DNA of 64,000 bases from Streptomyces sp. H27-C3 (GTDB taxonomy: Bacteria; Actinomycetota; Actinomycetes; Streptomycetales; Streptomycetaceae), in assembly GCF_030063415.1 (NCBI RefSeq), contig NZ_JASITA010000002.1:316335-380334 (forward strand), given 5' to 3'. Shown one piece after another: positions 53,435-63,685 of the stretch (positions are counted from its first letter, which is position 1; every line of letters begins with the position of its first letter). Made by a program: the position numbers and the translations under genes. Below the pieces are notes generated by a model. The model ran no database searches, had not been told where the DNA came from, and saw nothing but the letters and a program-made list of their open reading frames with translations.

Positions 53435-56400
53435 CTAGCCGGGTGTACGGGCCTCCTTGGCCTCGGCGACACGGCGGTGCAGCGGCTCCAGGCGGGCGGT
53501 GTCGGCGCCGGGGCACAGCAGTAGCTCGGCGAGTTCGCCCTCGGTGTCCGCCAGCTCGTCCCAGGGCGGGCTCTGCTCCAGGAACGCGTCGAGCAGCTGC
53601 CCCGCCCGCTGCCACTCGCCCAGCGCGCAGGCCACCATGGCGAGTTCACCGGTCTCGGCGCGGGTCGGGGCGCCCGGTACGTCGTACGGGTAGAGGCGTT
53701 CCGCCGCCCGCCATGCGTCCCGCGCCCGCTCCGGACCTTCGGTGCGGGAGGCCAGCATCGCGTCGTGAAAGGCCGCGGTCCCCGGGTCTTCCGCGCGCAG
53801 GCGCTCCGCCGCCTCGGCGGCCGGGCCGAAGCGGCCCGCAGCCCGATGGGTCTCGGCCAGCAGGTGGAGCCCGCGGATCCCGAGCGGCCCGGCGCGCTCC
53901 GCGGCGGCGAGCGCCTCAAGCGCCTCCGCGGGGCGCTGGAGGTACAGGTACGCCTCCGCGCGGCTGGTGTGCGTCCAGGGCACCTCGTACGCCAACTCCA
54001 GGCACCGCTCCAGGTCGGCCAGTGCGCCTTCGAGGCGTGCGGTGGCCAGCCCTGCCCGCGCCCGCCGTGCCAGGGCCCACCCGTCATCGGGGTCGATGGC
54101 GACCGCCCGGCCGAGGTCCCGTACCGCCTCGGCCAAGCGCCCCTCGGCCAGGTGCAGGGCGCCCCGATGGGCGAGGATCCAGCCTTCGTCCGGCAGCAGT
54201 TCGGCGGCCCGGTCGAGGTCGGCCAGCGCCTCCGGGCAGCGGCCCAGGGCGTACAGCGTCTGCCCGCGGCCGGCGAGGGCCCACCCGTCGTCGGCCACGA
54301 GCGCGATGGCCCTGTCGAAGTCGGTGAGTGCCTCCTCGTACCGGCCGATGAGCCTCAGCTCCTCGGCGCGGAGGGCGTGGACCCAGCGGTTCGGCGCCTC
54401 GAACCGAAGGGCACGGTCCATGTCGGCGCGGGAGCCGTCCTCGTCCCCGAGGCCGCGCCGGACCTCGGACCGGCGGATCAGGGCCCACACGTAGTCGGCG
54501 TCCAGCTCGATCGCCCGGTCCAGGTCCGCGAGCCCCTCCGTCGACCGGCCCAGCTCGTGCAGGATCAGGCCCCTGCTGCCATACGCCCAGGCGTACTCGG
54601 GGTCCAGCTCGATCGCCCGGCCGTACGCTGCCAGTGCCTCTTCGGTGCGGCCTCCCAGCCGGTACACCACGGCGCGCTCGCCGCACACCCAGGCGTCCTC
54701 CGGGCTCACGGCCGCCGCCCGCTCCAGGTCCGCGAGCGCCCCGGCGGAATCCCCTTCCTGCCGCCGCACGTGCGCGCGCCGGACCAGTGCCCACACGTAC
54801 TCCGGGTCCAGCTCGATCGCCCGGTCGAAGTCGGCCAGCGCCTGCGCGTACCGGCCGCACTGTTGATGACACTGGCCGCGGCTGGCGAGGGCCCAGGAAC
54901 TGGCCGGGTCCAGCTCGATCGCCCGGTCCAATTCCGCGACGGCCTCATCGAACCGCTCGGCGTGCCGGAGGGTCTCACCGCGCTGCTCGATGATCCACGA
55001 GGTGTCCGGCGCCAGTGCGTCGGCCCGGTCGATGTCGGCCAGCGCCCGGTCGTGGTCCTCGGCCGCCAGGTGGGTGAGCCCACGCCCGAAGTAGGCCCTG
55101 GCGTGGGCAGGATCGAGGGCGACAGCCCGGTCGTAGTCCGCCATCGACGCCGGAAGCCGCTTGGCCCGCAAGTGGCTGTGGCCCCGGACCACCAGCGCGC
55201 TCGCCAACCCCTCACTGTCGAAGCCGGCGCGAGCCAGCAGGAGGCCCAACACCCTGGTCGTGCCCTGCTGTTCGTCCGACAGCGCGTCCAAGCAGTCCTG
55301 GCCCCACTTCCGCAGCACCTGGGCGTCCGCGTCCTCACCCGCTTCCGCGACCGTGCGCGCCCACCGGCGAGCCACCGCGGGGCCCTCGTCGCAGGCGTCC
55401 ACTCCGTCCCGCAGGACACCGGGCAGCGCGGACTGCGGCTGGGCGCAGAGCAGGTGGTAAACCTCCTGGAGGCGCAGCTCGCGCCAGTCCTCCTGCTCCC
55501 ACAGCTCGTCGGGCTCCACGCCCTCGCCCGCCGCGTCCCGCCACCGCGCGAACGCTTCCGCGAGCCGGGTGTGCCGTGCGGTCCAGCGCTGCGGTGAACT
55601 GGTGCGCTGGAGTCTGAGCATCGGGGCGCGCACCACGTCGTGGTATCGCGCGCCGCCCCCGCGGTCGGTCACGAACGGCAGCGACCCCAGCCAGCCGAAC
55701 AGCCCTGCCGCCTCCTCCTCCACGGCCTCGGCGAAGATGTCCTCGTTCAGCCGCCGCGGCAGCGCGCACGCCAGCGCCGCGGCCCGTCGCACCGGGTCCT
55801 GCTCCCACTTCAAAAACCGGTCCACGGCGGTCGCGCTGGGCGCGTTCACCTCGCCCGGGTTCTCCGCGAGGGTCGAGACCAGCACCGGCAGCCGCCCCGA
55901 AAGACGCAGCACGTCCTGGACCACGGCCTCCTCCACCACCCCTTTCGCGGAGAGGAGTTGGCGGGCCTCGGACTCCGTGAAGGGCTCCAGCGGGAGGTCC
56001 TCCACAAAGTCGACGCAATCCGCCCAGCAGCGCGGGTCCAGGCGCGGCTGCCCGGCCAGGGTGACGACCGTGTGGGCGGGCAGGGCGCCGTACCGCTCCG
56101 TGGTGACCAGATCGCGGAGCCAGGTGTCGAGGAAGGGGCCTGTCCTCTCATACGTGTCGAAGAAGAGGGCGATCCACGGCGCGTCGGCGGCGGCCCGCTC
56201 CACCTCCGCCACCAGCACGGGGGTGAGGACCTGGAGCGGGTCGAGGACCAGCTGGACGTCCTCCTGCTTGCCGAACCGCGCGCTGAGCGCCATCCGCAAC
56301 CTGTCCGTTCCCTGAGCCACTTGGGCCGGATCGACGGCCCCGGCGAACGCGCCGACACCGGGCACCATACCGAGGCCGACCAGCCCCGCCTGCGCCACGG

Positions 56401-56845
56401 CCAGACTGCCCGCCGACGGGGCCGGGTTCGCGGCGGAGGCCGCAGGGTCCTGCCGCGGGTCGGGCTCCGCCATCGACGCCGACTCCGCCTCGTGGCGCCG
56501 CTGCCGGTACGTGGCGAGCAGCCGGTCCATGGCCTTGAACACCTTTCCCTGCTGGGCGAATTGGGCGCTGATGGCGGCCATCGCCTCGGGCACGCTGTTC
56601 ACGTTCTCGTCGACGTACGCCGTCAGCGCCTTGCGCTCGCGCGCGGTGTGCTCCAGCTCGCGCACCAGCGAGGTCTTGCCGACGCCCGCGTTGCCGTGGA
56701 TGTGGAAGAGGAAGCGGTGCCGTTCGTCGTCCGGCATGGTGTCGAAGTTGGCACGATATACGGCGAGTTCGTCCCGGCGGCCGACGAACCCGGCGCGCCG
56801 GCGGCGGCGTATCAACTCCTGCATCGACGGGCGCGCGGTAGTCAT
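53435..56845 (-). CDS. STAND-type NTPase with long TPR array
   Basis: A 1136-residue protein. N-terminal P-loop ATPase: GNAGVGKTS at 51-59, ALFFDTYER with D230, and a winged-helix-like region (about 330-450). From about 590 to 1010, TPR-like 34-residue repeats follow, many with the pattern ADFDRAIELDPEYVWAL. STAND proteins are ligand-gated switches in signalling, defence and death pathways. No effector domain is fused. Its ATG lies 24 bases after a hairpin following flotillin, so its promoter is uncertain. Confidence 0.82.
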   Translation of the reverse strand: MTTARPSMQELIRRRRRAGFVGRRDELAVYRANFDTMPDDERHRFLFHIHGNAGVGKTSLVRELEHTARERKALTAYVDENVNSVPEAMAAISAQFAQQGKVFKAMDRLLATYRQRRHEAESASMAEPDPRQDPAASAANPAPSAGSLAVAQAGLVGLGMVPGVGAFAGAVDPAQVAQGTDRLRMALSARFGKQEDVQLVLDPLQVLTPVLVAEVERAAADAPWIALFFDTYERTGPFLDTWLRDLVTTERYGALPAHTVVTLAGQPRLDPRCWADCVDFVEDLPLEPFTESEARQLLSAKGVVEEAVVQDVLRLSGRLPVLVSTLAENPGEVNAPSATAVDRFLKWEQDPVRRAAALACALPRRLNEDIFAEAVEEEAAGLFGWLGSLPFVTDRGGGARYHDVVRAPMLRLQRTSSPQRWTARHTRLAEAFARWRDAAGEGVEPDELWEQEDWRELRLQEVYHLLCAQPQSALPGVLRDGVDACDEGPAVARRWARTVAEAGEDADAQVLRKWGQDCLDALSDEQQGTTRVLGLLLARAGFDSEGLASALVVRGHSHLRAKRLPASMADYDRAVALDPAHARAYFGRGLTHLAAEDHDRALADIDRADALAPDTSWIIEQRGETLRHAERFDEAVAELDRAIELDPASSWALASRGQCHQQCGRYAQALADFDRAIELDPEYVWALVRRAHVRRQEGDSAGALADLERAAAVSPEDAWVCGERAVVYRLGGRTEEALAAYGRAIELDPEYAWAYGSRGLILHELGRSTEGLADLDRAIELDADYVWALIRRSEVRRGLGDEDGSRADMDRALRFEAPNRWVHALRAEELRLIGRYEEALTDFDRAIALVADDGWALAGRGQTLYALGRCPEALADLDRAAELLPDEGWILAHRGALHLAEGRLAEAVRDLGRAVAIDPDDGWALARRARAGLATARLEGALADLERCLELAYEVPWTHTSRAEAYLYLQRPAEALEALAAAERAGPLGIRGLHLLAETHRAAGRFGPAAEAAERLRAEDPGTAAFHDAMLASRTEGPERARDAWRAAERLYPYDVPGAPTRAETGELAMVACALGEWQRAGQLLDAFLEQSPPWDELADTEGELAELLLCPGADTARLEPLHRRVAEAKEARTPG

Positions 56846-56869
56846 GACGAGCAGTCTGACAGCAGGAAC

Positions 56870-56898
56870 GGGCCCCCGGGGAGTACTCCCGGGGGCCC
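56870..56898. terminator. Palindromic hairpin between flotillin and STAND genes
   Basis: GGGCCCCCGGG and CCCGGGGGCCC form a perfect 11-bp stem around GAGTACT. It lies 15 bases past the flotillin stop and 24 bases before the STAND gene's ATG, both read leftward. It should end flotillin transcription or act as an attenuator for the STAND gene. Confidence 0.75.
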
Positions 56899-56913
56899 GC
56901 CCACTGCCACTGC

Positions 56914-58353
56914 TCAGTCGTTGATCCGGATCTTCCCCTGGTCGGGCGCCGACTCCGTGGCGGGCGCCGCGGCCTTGGGGAGGGTGCCGCGCTGCGTGAT
57001 GCCCTTGAGCATCTCGCCGAGGTCGACTCCCGTGGTGGAGTTGAGCAGTTCGATGCCCTGCGCCACATTGTCCGCGACCGTACGGGACAGCTGGCTCGCG
57101 CCGTCCGTGGAGATCACGGTCAGCTTGTCGATGGCGCTCAGCGGCTCGGCCGCCTTGGCGACGACCTGCGGCAGCACCTCGACCAGCATCTGGAGGACCG
57201 CCGCGTCGCCGTACCGGGCGAACGCGTCGGCCTTCTTCTGCATCGCCTCGGCCTCCGCCGAGCCCTTCGCCGCGATGGCCGCCGCGTTGGCGTCACCCTC
57301 GATCCGTACGGCCTCGGCCAGCGCGGAGCGGTGCAGCTTCTCGCCCTCGCCGGTCAGGCGGGACCGCTCGGCGTCCGCCTCGGCCGCCTTGACCTGCGAG
57401 ACGCGTCGGGCCTCCGCCTCCTGCTCCGCCTGGTAGCGGGCCGCGTCGGCCGGCTTACGGACCTTCGTGTCCAACTCACGGTCGGTCAGCGCCGCCTGGC
57501 GCTCGGCGACCTTCTCCTGCTCGGCGAGGACTTCCTGCTGGCGCGCGGCCTCGGCGAGCGGGCCCGCCGCGTTGGCCTGGGCGGCGGCGGCCTCGGTCTC
57601 GACGCGGATCTCGGCCTGCTTGAGGTAGTACGTCCGCTCGGCGATGGCGATTTCCTCGGCCGCCTTCAGCCGGGCCTGCTCCGAGGCGCGCTTGGCGATC
57701 GCCTCGGCGATGTCGGCCTCCTGCTTGGCGCGGGCGGCCTCGGGCCGGCCCAGGTCCTCCAGGTAGGAACCCTCGGTGGTGATGTCGTGGATCTGGAACG
57801 CGTCGAGCACCAGGCCCTGCCCGGAAAGGCTGGCCTCGGCCTCCTCGGCGACCTGCCCGGCGAACGCGGCCCGGTCGCGGATGATGTCCTCGACCGACAT
57901 CCGGCCGACGATGGCGCGCAGCGCGCCCGACAGCACTTCCTGGGTGAAGCTGACGATGCTGCCCTGCTGCTGGAGGAAACGCTGGGCGGCCGCCCGGATC
58001 GAGTCCTCGCTGCCGCCGACCTTGACGATCGCGACGCCTTCGAGGTTGGCCTTCACCCCGCGCAGGGTGACGGCGCCGCGGACGGCGATCGGGATGTGCC
58101 GGCTGGAGAGGTCGAGGGTGAACTTTTGCTGGACGAAGGGCACGACGAAGACGCCGCCGCCGACGACGACCTTCTGGCCGCTCTGGTCGGTCGAGGTCTT
58201 GCCGGTGACCGGGTCGACGGACTTCTTGCCGCGCCGGCCGGTGATGATGAAGGCCTGGCTGGGGCCCGCGACCTTGTAACGCGTCACGACGGCGAGGGCC
58301 AGCAGGGCCAGGAGTACAACGACTCCCGCGACAGCGATGACGACTGGGCTCAT
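56914..58353 (-). CDS. Flotillin-like SPFH protein
   Basis: A 479-residue protein. N-terminal membrane hairpin (VVIAVAGVVVLLALLALAVVTRY), an SPFH/band-7 domain (about 25-200, FTLDLSSRHIPIAVRGAVTLRGVKANLEGVAIVKV), then a long Ala/Glu-rich coiled coil (about 215-400) typical of flotillins. It organises membrane microdomains. GGGGGA precedes ATG 58353; GTG 58359 is an alternative. An NfeD-like gene lies upstream on the same strand, its usual partner; the 155-bp gap holds imperfect direct repeats. Confidence 0.9.
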   Translation of the reverse strand: MSPVVIAVAGVVVLLALLALAVVTRYKVAGPSQAFIITGRRGKKSVDPVTGKTSTDQSGQKVVVGGGVFVVPFVQQKFTLDLSSRHIPIAVRGAVTLRGVKANLEGVAIVKVGGSEDSIRAAAQRFLQQQGSIVSFTQEVLSGALRAIVGRMSVEDIIRDRAAFAGQVAEEAEASLSGQGLVLDAFQIHDITTEGSYLEDLGRPEAARAKQEADIAEAIAKRASEQARLKAAEEIAIAERTYYLKQAEIRVETEAAAAQANAAGPLAEAARQQEVLAEQEKVAERQAALTDRELDTKVRKPADAARYQAEQEAEARRVSQVKAAEADAERSRLTGEGEKLHRSALAEAVRIEGDANAAAIAAKGSAEAEAMQKKADAFARYGDAAVLQMLVEVLPQVVAKAAEPLSAIDKLTVISTDGASQLSRTVADNVAQGIELLNSTTGVDLGEMLKGITQRGTLPKAAAPATESAPDQGKIRIND

Positions 58354-58508
58354 GAACACGTCCCCCCTGCCTTCCCGGGGGACGGCAGTTCGAATTGGTT
58401 TTGTTGGTCAGTCGAATTGATCAAAAGGGTGCAGTCAGAAAGGGCGGAGTCACGGAGGACGGGGTCAGGAAGGGCGGGGCAGGAGGAGTGGGGTCAGGAG
58501 GAGTGGAG

Positions 58509-59018
58509 TCAGCGCTCGACCGGGCGGACCGCCACCGAGGTGCTCGACAGGGCCGCCTCCACCCAGATCTCCGCGCCCCGCGCCACCGGCACCGCGCTCT
58601 TCGCCGACAGCTTCACCAGATGGCCGCCGAGCCGCAGCAGTACCTCGCCGTACCCGTCGGCGGGAATGGCCGTCACGACCGACCCGGAGGTCCCGATCAG
58701 GTCGTCGCCGCGCGGAGTCGCGTCGGTCTGGTCACGCATCAGGGCCCGGCTGAATCGCCAGGCGAGCCAGGCCGCGGCGATCCCCGCCAGCGCCCCGGCT
58801 CCCGCGGCCACGCCGATTCCCAGGCTCGTACTGCCCAGCACGATCGCGCTGCCGAAGCCGAACATCGAGACGAAGCCGGCGACCACCGGGAGCGACAGCA
58901 GACCGTTGAAGAATCCGTCGAGCACTCCGCCGAAGAGCCCCTCGAAGATGCCGTCGAAGATCAACGCGAAGGCAAGCAGCGCGATCCCCGCGATGCCGAG
59001 ACCGAGAAAAACCGTCAT
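58509..59018 (-). CDS. NfeD-like membrane protein
   Basis: A 169-residue protein with two or three N-terminal membrane segments (VFLGLGIAGIALLAFALIF; LLSLPVVAGFVSMFGFGSAIVLG; AAGAGALAGIAAAWLAW) and a C-terminal OB-fold domain (DLIGTSGSVVTAIPADGYGEVLLRLGGHLVKLSAKSA). The NfeD/flotillin pair acts in membrane organisation. It is upstream of flotillin and likely in the same operon. Confidence 0.85.
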   Translation of the reverse strand: MTVFLGLGIAGIALLAFALIFDGIFEGLFGGVLDGFFNGLLSLPVVAGFVSMFGFGSAIVLGSTSLGIGVAAGAGALAGIAAAWLAWRFSRALMRDQTDATPRGDDLIGTSGSVVTAIPADGYGEVLLRLGGHLVKLSAKSAVPVARGAEIWVEAALSSTSVAVRPVER

Positions 59019-59178
59019 CCGCTCACACTCCCCCGTGTTCGCCGATCTCCGGGCGATCCTTGAACAGGACAGATCGTCTCACGCAGACCGGACGGAAAAC
59101 ATTGCCGGTCTCCGGCAATGTTTACGCGGTCCTAATTCCGCTTCGGCCCGACCTTCAATCCGGGCTCCGCCGCCGGGT

Positions 59179-61782
59179 TCACTCCAGCACGGGCAGCAGC
59201 TCCGGAAGATGACCGTCGGACGCGGCGGCGGACCGCTGCCGCTCCTCGGGCACCTCGCCGTACAGCGTGGTCCGCGCCCTGGACGGGCGCCCCGCCAGGT
59301 CAGCGATCGCGATCAGGTCCTGGACCGAGCGGTACGAGCCGTAACTGGAGCCCGCCATGCGGGAGATGGTCTCCTCCATCAAGGTGCCGCCGACGTCGTT
59401 GGCCCCGGAGCGCAGCATCTCCGCCGCGCCCTCCGCGCCCAGCTTCACCCAGCTGGTCTGGATGTTGGTGATGTGCGGGTGCAGCAGGAGGCGGGCCATC
59501 GCGGTGACGGCCCGGTTGTCGCGGGCCGTCGGGCCCGGCCGTGCGATCCCGGCAAGGTAGACGGGGGCGTTGGTGTGAATGAAGGGCAGCGTCACGAACT
59601 CCGTGAACCCCGCCACGTTCTTAGCCTCGGCCTCCTGCTGCATCCGTGCCAGGGTGCGGAAGTGACCGAGCCAGTGCCTGGGCTGGTCCACATGCCCGTA
59701 CATCATGGTGGAGCTGGAGCGGATGCCCAGCTCGTGCGCGGTCTGCACGACCTCGATCCAGGTGGCCGTGGGCAGTTTGCCCTTGGTGAGGATCCAGCGG
59801 ACCTCGTCGTCGAGGATCTCGGCGGCCGTGCCCGGAATCGAGTCGAGGCCCGCCTCCTTGGCGGCCGACAGCCACTCCCGGATGGACATGCCGGTGCGCG
59901 TCGCGCCGTTGACGACCTCCATCGGCGAGAAGGCGTGCACATGCATGCCGGGCACCCGCTCCTTGACCGCCCGCGCGATGTCGAAGTACGCCGTGCCGGG
60001 CAGGTCCGGGTGGATGCCGCCCTGCATGCACACCTCGACCGCGCCGACGTCCCACGCCTGCTCGGCCCGGTCGGCGACCTGGCTGAGCGAGAGCGTGTAC
60101 GCGTCGGCGTCCGTGCGGCGCTGCGCGAAGGCACAGAAACGGCAGCCGGTGTAGCAGACGTTGGTGAAGTTGATGTTGCGCGTGACGATGTACGTCACGT
60201 CGTCGCCCACCACATCCCGCCGCAGCTCGTCCGCGATCCGGCACAGCGCGTCGAGCGCGGGCCCATCGGCGTGCAGCAGGGCGAGCGCCTCCTCGTCGGT
60301 GAGCTTCGTGGGGTCGGCGGCGGCCTGCGACAGCGCCTGCCGTACGTCACCGTCGATGCGGGACGGCACCATGCCTGGCACGGCGGCCTCGCGCAGCGCC
60401 TCCCAGTCGCCGTACACCTCGTCGAAATCGTCGCGCCGGTCGCCGGTGCGGCCCTCGGTGTCGATGGTCCGGTGCAGATCGGTCCGCCCGGACGCGGTGA
60501 ACCCCTCGTCGGGCTCCTGCCAGGCCAGCCCGACCGGCTTCGCGTCGGGGCGCGCCAGCCCGGTCTCCGGGTCGGCGAGCGCCCGGACGTGCGGGACGAG
60601 CCGCGGGTCGAGCCAGGGCTCGCCGCGCTGGATGAACTCGGGGTAGATAGTGAGCCGTTCACGCAGCTCGAAGCCCGCTTCGGCGGTCTTCGCGGCCAGT
60701 TCGTCGATGTGCGGCCAGGGGCGCTCGGGGTTGACGTGGTCGGGGGTCAGCGGTGACACGCCGCCCCAGTCGTCGATGCCCGCGCCGATGAGCAGCGCGT
60801 ACTCCTCGTCGACGAGGTTCGGCGGGGCCTGTATGCGGGCGGAGGGGCCGAGGATGTGCCGGGCGACGGCGATCGCGGCGGCCAGCTCGTCCAGTTCCGC
60901 GTCGGGCATCCCGCGCATCGCGGTGTCCGGCTTGGCGCGGAAGTTCTGGACGATGACTTCCTGGATGCCGTGGTAGGCGCGGGCCGTCTTGCGCAGCTCG
61001 AAGAGGGAGTCGGCGCGTTCGTCGTAGTCCTCGCCGATGCCGATGAGGATTCCGGTCGTGAACGGCACGTTGGAACGCCCGGCGTCCTCCAGCACCCGCA
61101 GCCGCACGGCGGGCTCCTTGTCGGGGGAGCCGTGGTGCGGGCCGCCGGGCTCGGACCACAGCCGGGTCGCCGTCGTCTCCAGCATCATGCCCATGCTGGG
61201 TGCGACGGGCTTGAGCCGCTGGAGATCGGTCCACGACATGACGCCGGGGTTCAGATGCGGCAGCAGCCCGGTCTCCTCAAGCACCCGGATCGCCATGGCC
61301 CGTACATACGCGAGGGTGTCGTCGTACCCCTCGGCCTCAAGCCACTCGCGGGCCTCGGGCCAGCGGTCCTCGGGCCGGTCGCCGAGTGTGAACAGGGCTT
61401 CTTTGCAGCCCATTTCGGCGCCCTGCCGGGCGATCTCCAGCACCTCGTCGGGCGACAGGAACATGCCGTGCCCCGCGCGCCGCAGCTTGCCGGGCACGGT
61501 GACGAACGTGCAGTAGTGGCACTTGTCCCGGCACAGCCGGGTCAGCGGGATGAACACCTTGCGGGAGTACGTGATGACGCCCGCGCGCCCCACCGCGTCG
61601 AGCCCGGCGTCCCGCACCCGGGCCGCGGACGCGGCCAGGTGCTTGAGGTCGTCGCCCCGGGCCTGGAGCAGGACGGCTGCCTCGGAGACGTCGAGGGCCA
61701 CTCCGTCCCGTGCTCGTCTGAGGGCGCGCCGCATGGAATTGGCGGTCGGTCGTCCGGACTCCTGCGACGCGTTCGTGGTCAT
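59179..61782 (-). CDS. fbiC: FO synthase (CofG/CofH fusion)
   Basis: An 867-residue double radical-SAM enzyme that makes FO, the deazaflavin core of coenzyme F420. The N-terminal (CofG) half has the 4Fe-4S motif C84-x3-C88-x2-C91 (CRDKCHYC). The C-terminal (CofH) half has CYTGCRFC near 541-549. Both catalytic halves look complete (for example [24 protein letters not shown]). I start at ATG 61782. Its neighbourhood includes an F420-dependent oxidoreductase-like gene at 62271, a natural user of the cofactor. Confidence 0.93.
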   Translation of the reverse strand: MTTNASQESGRPTANSMRRALRRARDGVALDVSEAAVLLQARGDDLKHLAASAARVRDAGLDAVGRAGVITYSRKVFIPLTRLCRDKCHYCTFVTVPGKLRRAGHGMFLSPDEVLEIARQGAEMGCKEALFTLGDRPEDRWPEAREWLEAEGYDDTLAYVRAMAIRVLEETGLLPHLNPGVMSWTDLQRLKPVAPSMGMMLETTATRLWSEPGGPHHGSPDKEPAVRLRVLEDAGRSNVPFTTGILIGIGEDYDERADSLFELRKTARAYHGIQEVIVQNFRAKPDTAMRGMPDAELDELAAAIAVARHILGPSARIQAPPNLVDEEYALLIGAGIDDWGGVSPLTPDHVNPERPWPHIDELAAKTAEAGFELRERLTIYPEFIQRGEPWLDPRLVPHVRALADPETGLARPDAKPVGLAWQEPDEGFTASGRTDLHRTIDTEGRTGDRRDDFDEVYGDWEALREAAVPGMVPSRIDGDVRQALSQAAADPTKLTDEEALALLHADGPALDALCRIADELRRDVVGDDVTYIVTRNINFTNVCYTGCRFCAFAQRRTDADAYTLSLSQVADRAEQAWDVGAVEVCMQGGIHPDLPGTAYFDIARAVKERVPGMHVHAFSPMEVVNGATRTGMSIREWLSAAKEAGLDSIPGTAAEILDDEVRWILTKGKLPTATWIEVVQTAHELGIRSSSTMMYGHVDQPRHWLGHFRTLARMQQEAEAKNVAGFTEFVTLPFIHTNAPVYLAGIARPGPTARDNRAVTAMARLLLHPHITNIQTSWVKLGAEGAAEMLRSGANDVGGTLMEETISRMAGSSYGSYRSVQDLIAIADLAGRPSRARTTLYGEVPEERQRSAAASDGHLPELLPVLE

Positions 61783-62195
61783 GCGTCCGAGCATACGAGC
61801 GACGCCGCGAATTGTGCTGTTCGCCGGCGGCGGGGGCCGACCGCCCGCACCGCGCCCGCCGCCGCGTCCGCGTGACCCGGAAGTGACCGGGGTGACAGCG
61901 CGGCCGGGCACCTTCTCCCCCGAGGGCCGACGAGATCACTGCGGGGCAGGCCGTTGCCCGTGAGCCTGTCCGGCTTGTCGAAGTGCGCCACCGGTTGGTC
62001 GTGCTGGAGTTCGCGGTACTCGACGACGAGTTGCCGCCCCGGCCAGTAACCATCCACCGGCAACTTCACCTGCCGTCCGCCGACTCCTGGGTCGCCAAGT
62101 AGCCAGTCGAACCGGTGCTGCGTCAGGGCCTGCTCACCCAACACCGCGTTGCACAGGTCGATAACGTACGCCTCGTCGCTGTTGTCTCTGCTCAT
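61779..62195 (-). pseudogene. DUF559/VSR-like nuclease protein, 3'-truncated
   Basis: Reading from ATG 62195: MSRDNSDEAYVIDLCNAVLGEQALTQHRFDWLLGDPG, VDGYWPGRQLVVEYRELQHDQPVAHFDKPDRLT, the N-terminus of a VSR/endonuclease-like small protein that I know continues VSGVHRGEQRRLYD. Here the match stops at DRLT (about 61970) and the reading continues as unrelated Arg/Pro-rich peptide up to the fbiC start. A frameshift or fusion with foreign sequence has destroyed the catalytic end. It overlaps fbiC's ATG. Confidence 0.6.
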
Positions 62196-62270
62196 GGCTC
62201 GGGATAATGCCACGCACCGCTGACGCGGCGGAGTCGGCGGCAAAGGGGATTACGGAACCTCGAGCAGCGA

Positions 62271-63116
62271 TCAGAGGTATTCGGCGTACACGTCCAGGGT
62301 CCGCAGGACCTCGGACTCGTCGGCCGGAGGCAGTTGCAGTACGACCTCTTCGACGCCCAGCTCCGCGTAGTGCGCCAGCTTGCCCGCGCTCGGCAGGACG
62401 GCGTACGGCACGATCTGAAGGCCCTCGGGGTCGCGGCCAGCCGCCTCCCAGACCGAGCGCAGCGCCGGCACCGACTCCGTGAGGCCGCGTCCGCCGATCG
62501 GCAGCCAGCCGTCCGCGTACTCCGCGATGTGCGCGAACAGCTTCGGTCCGGCCGCGCCGCCGACCAGAGTGCGGGGTCCGACCACCGGGCCGCGCGGCTT
62601 CTGGGTCGGCTTGGGGTGTGCGTGGCTCGCGCGCACCGACCCGAACTCGCCGTCGTACGCTGTCGGTTCCGCCGACCACAGGGCCCGCATCAGTGCCATC
62701 CGGTCCCGGCCGAGGTCACGCCTCGTACGCCACTCCACACCATGGTCGGCGGCCTCCTCGACGTTCCAGCCGAAGCCGACGCCGAGGGTGAAGCGCCCGC
62801 CGGAGAGGTGGTCGAGGGTCGCCGCCTGCTTGGCGAGGTCGATGGGGTCGCGCTGGGCGACGAGGGTGATGCCGGTGCCGAGGGTGAGGCGTTCGGTGAC
62901 GGCGGCGGCCTGGCCGAGGGCGACGAAGGGGTCGAGCGTGCGGCCGTACTCGCGCGGCAGTTCGCCGCCCGCCGGGTACGGGGTGTCGCGGGAGACCGGG
63001 ATGTGGGTGTGCTCGGGCAGATACAGGCCGTCGAACCCGCGCTGCTCCAGCTCGCGTGCGAGCCGTACCGGGGTGATCGTCTCGTCGGTGAGGAAAATCG
63101 TCGTGGCGATCCGCAT
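62271..63116 (-). CDS. LLM-class F420-dependent oxidoreductase
   Basis: A 281-residue TIM-barrel flavin/F420 oxidoreductase: MRIATTIFLTDETITPVRLARELEQRGFDGLYLPEHTHI at the start, LTLGTGITLVAQRDPIDLAKQAATLDHLSGGRFTLGVGFGW in the middle, and GPRTLVGGAAGPKLFAHIAEYADGWLPIGG later are typical of the luciferase-like monooxygenase class using F420. Substrate unknown. AAGGGGAC precedes ATG 63116. FO synthase lies close by, on the same strand. Confidence 0.88.
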   Translation of the reverse strand: MRIATTIFLTDETITPVRLARELEQRGFDGLYLPEHTHIPVSRDTPYPAGGELPREYGRTLDPFVALGQAAAVTERLTLGTGITLVAQRDPIDLAKQAATLDHLSGGRFTLGVGFGWNVEEAADHGVEWRTRRDLGRDRMALMRALWSAEPTAYDGEFGSVRASHAHPKPTQKPRGPVVGPRTLVGGAAGPKLFAHIAEYADGWLPIGGRGLTESVPALRSVWEAAGRDPEGLQIVPYAVLPSAGKLAHYAELGVEEVVLQLPPADESEVLRTLDVYAEYL

Positions 63117-63222
63117 ATGCAGTCCCCTTCTTCTTGTCCAGCGCTGCGGCTGGTCGGCGACAAACGTATGTCGTACGGTGCCCTGGGCCGAGCGTTTCGG
63201 CCATCCCGGGGGAGGACGAACC

Positions 63223-63543
63223 GTGCGTATCGCCACCACTCTTCTGCTTGTCGGAGCCCTGTTGGGCGCACCGGCGGTGTCAGCGACTGCCATCGCCTCA
63301 CCGCGTGTCACGACCCCGACCGTGTCGACCGACGCCGCCCAGGGCGCGGGGTCCGCCGTGCGGACCGCGCACGAGAACAAGACGGCCACAGTGGCGGATT
63401 CGACGGTCGCCAAGGACCGCAAGAAGAAGAAAAGGAAGAAGAAGAGCGGCTCTTCGGGTCTGGTGATCGCCCTCGTGCTGGTGATCCTGGTGCTACTGGT
63501 CATCGTGTTCATGGTGACGAAGTCCCGGCGCGGCACTAGCTGA
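63223..63543 (+). CDS. Small secreted/membrane protein with Lys-rich segment
   Basis: A 106-residue protein. N-terminal signal-like segment (IATTLLLVGALLGAPAVSA), a Ser/Thr/Ala-rich outer part, the basic block DRKKKKRKKKSGSSG (about 65-79) and a C-terminal membrane helix (LVIALVLVILVLLVIVFMV) with a short positive tail. The Lys block just before the helix is unusual. GGAGG sits upstream of the GTG at 63223. Divergent from the oxidoreductase gene. No family known; a hairpin terminator follows. Confidence 0.7.
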   Translation: MRIATTLLLVGALLGAPAVSATAIASPRVTTPTVSTDAAQGAGSAVRTAHENKTATVADSTVAKDRKKKKRKKKSGSSGLVIALVLVILVLLVIVFMVTKSRRGTS

Positions 63544-63578
63544 GGCGCCCCGGCAGAGCGAGAACAGGACCTCATTTG

Positions 63579-63602
63579 GGGGGCCGACACTCACCGGCCC
63601 CC
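63579..63602 (+). terminator. Hairpin terminator
   Basis: GGGGGCCG pairs with CGGCCCCC (8 bp, 8-nt loop) shortly after the small membrane-protein gene and is followed by TTCCCTT. A likely terminator between the two rightward genes. Confidence 0.6.
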
Positions 63603-63685
63603 TTCCCTTGCACGGGAGTTCACGGCTCAATACCAGGGTCTCAGTGCACACCACTGTCCCTCTCGACCCCCTGGGAGCCGTCGGC

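Noticed and set aside
57331..60756. 1141-residue plus-strand frame
   Set aside because: It runs antisense through flotillin, NfeD and FO synthase, all of which are clearly recognisable on the other strand.
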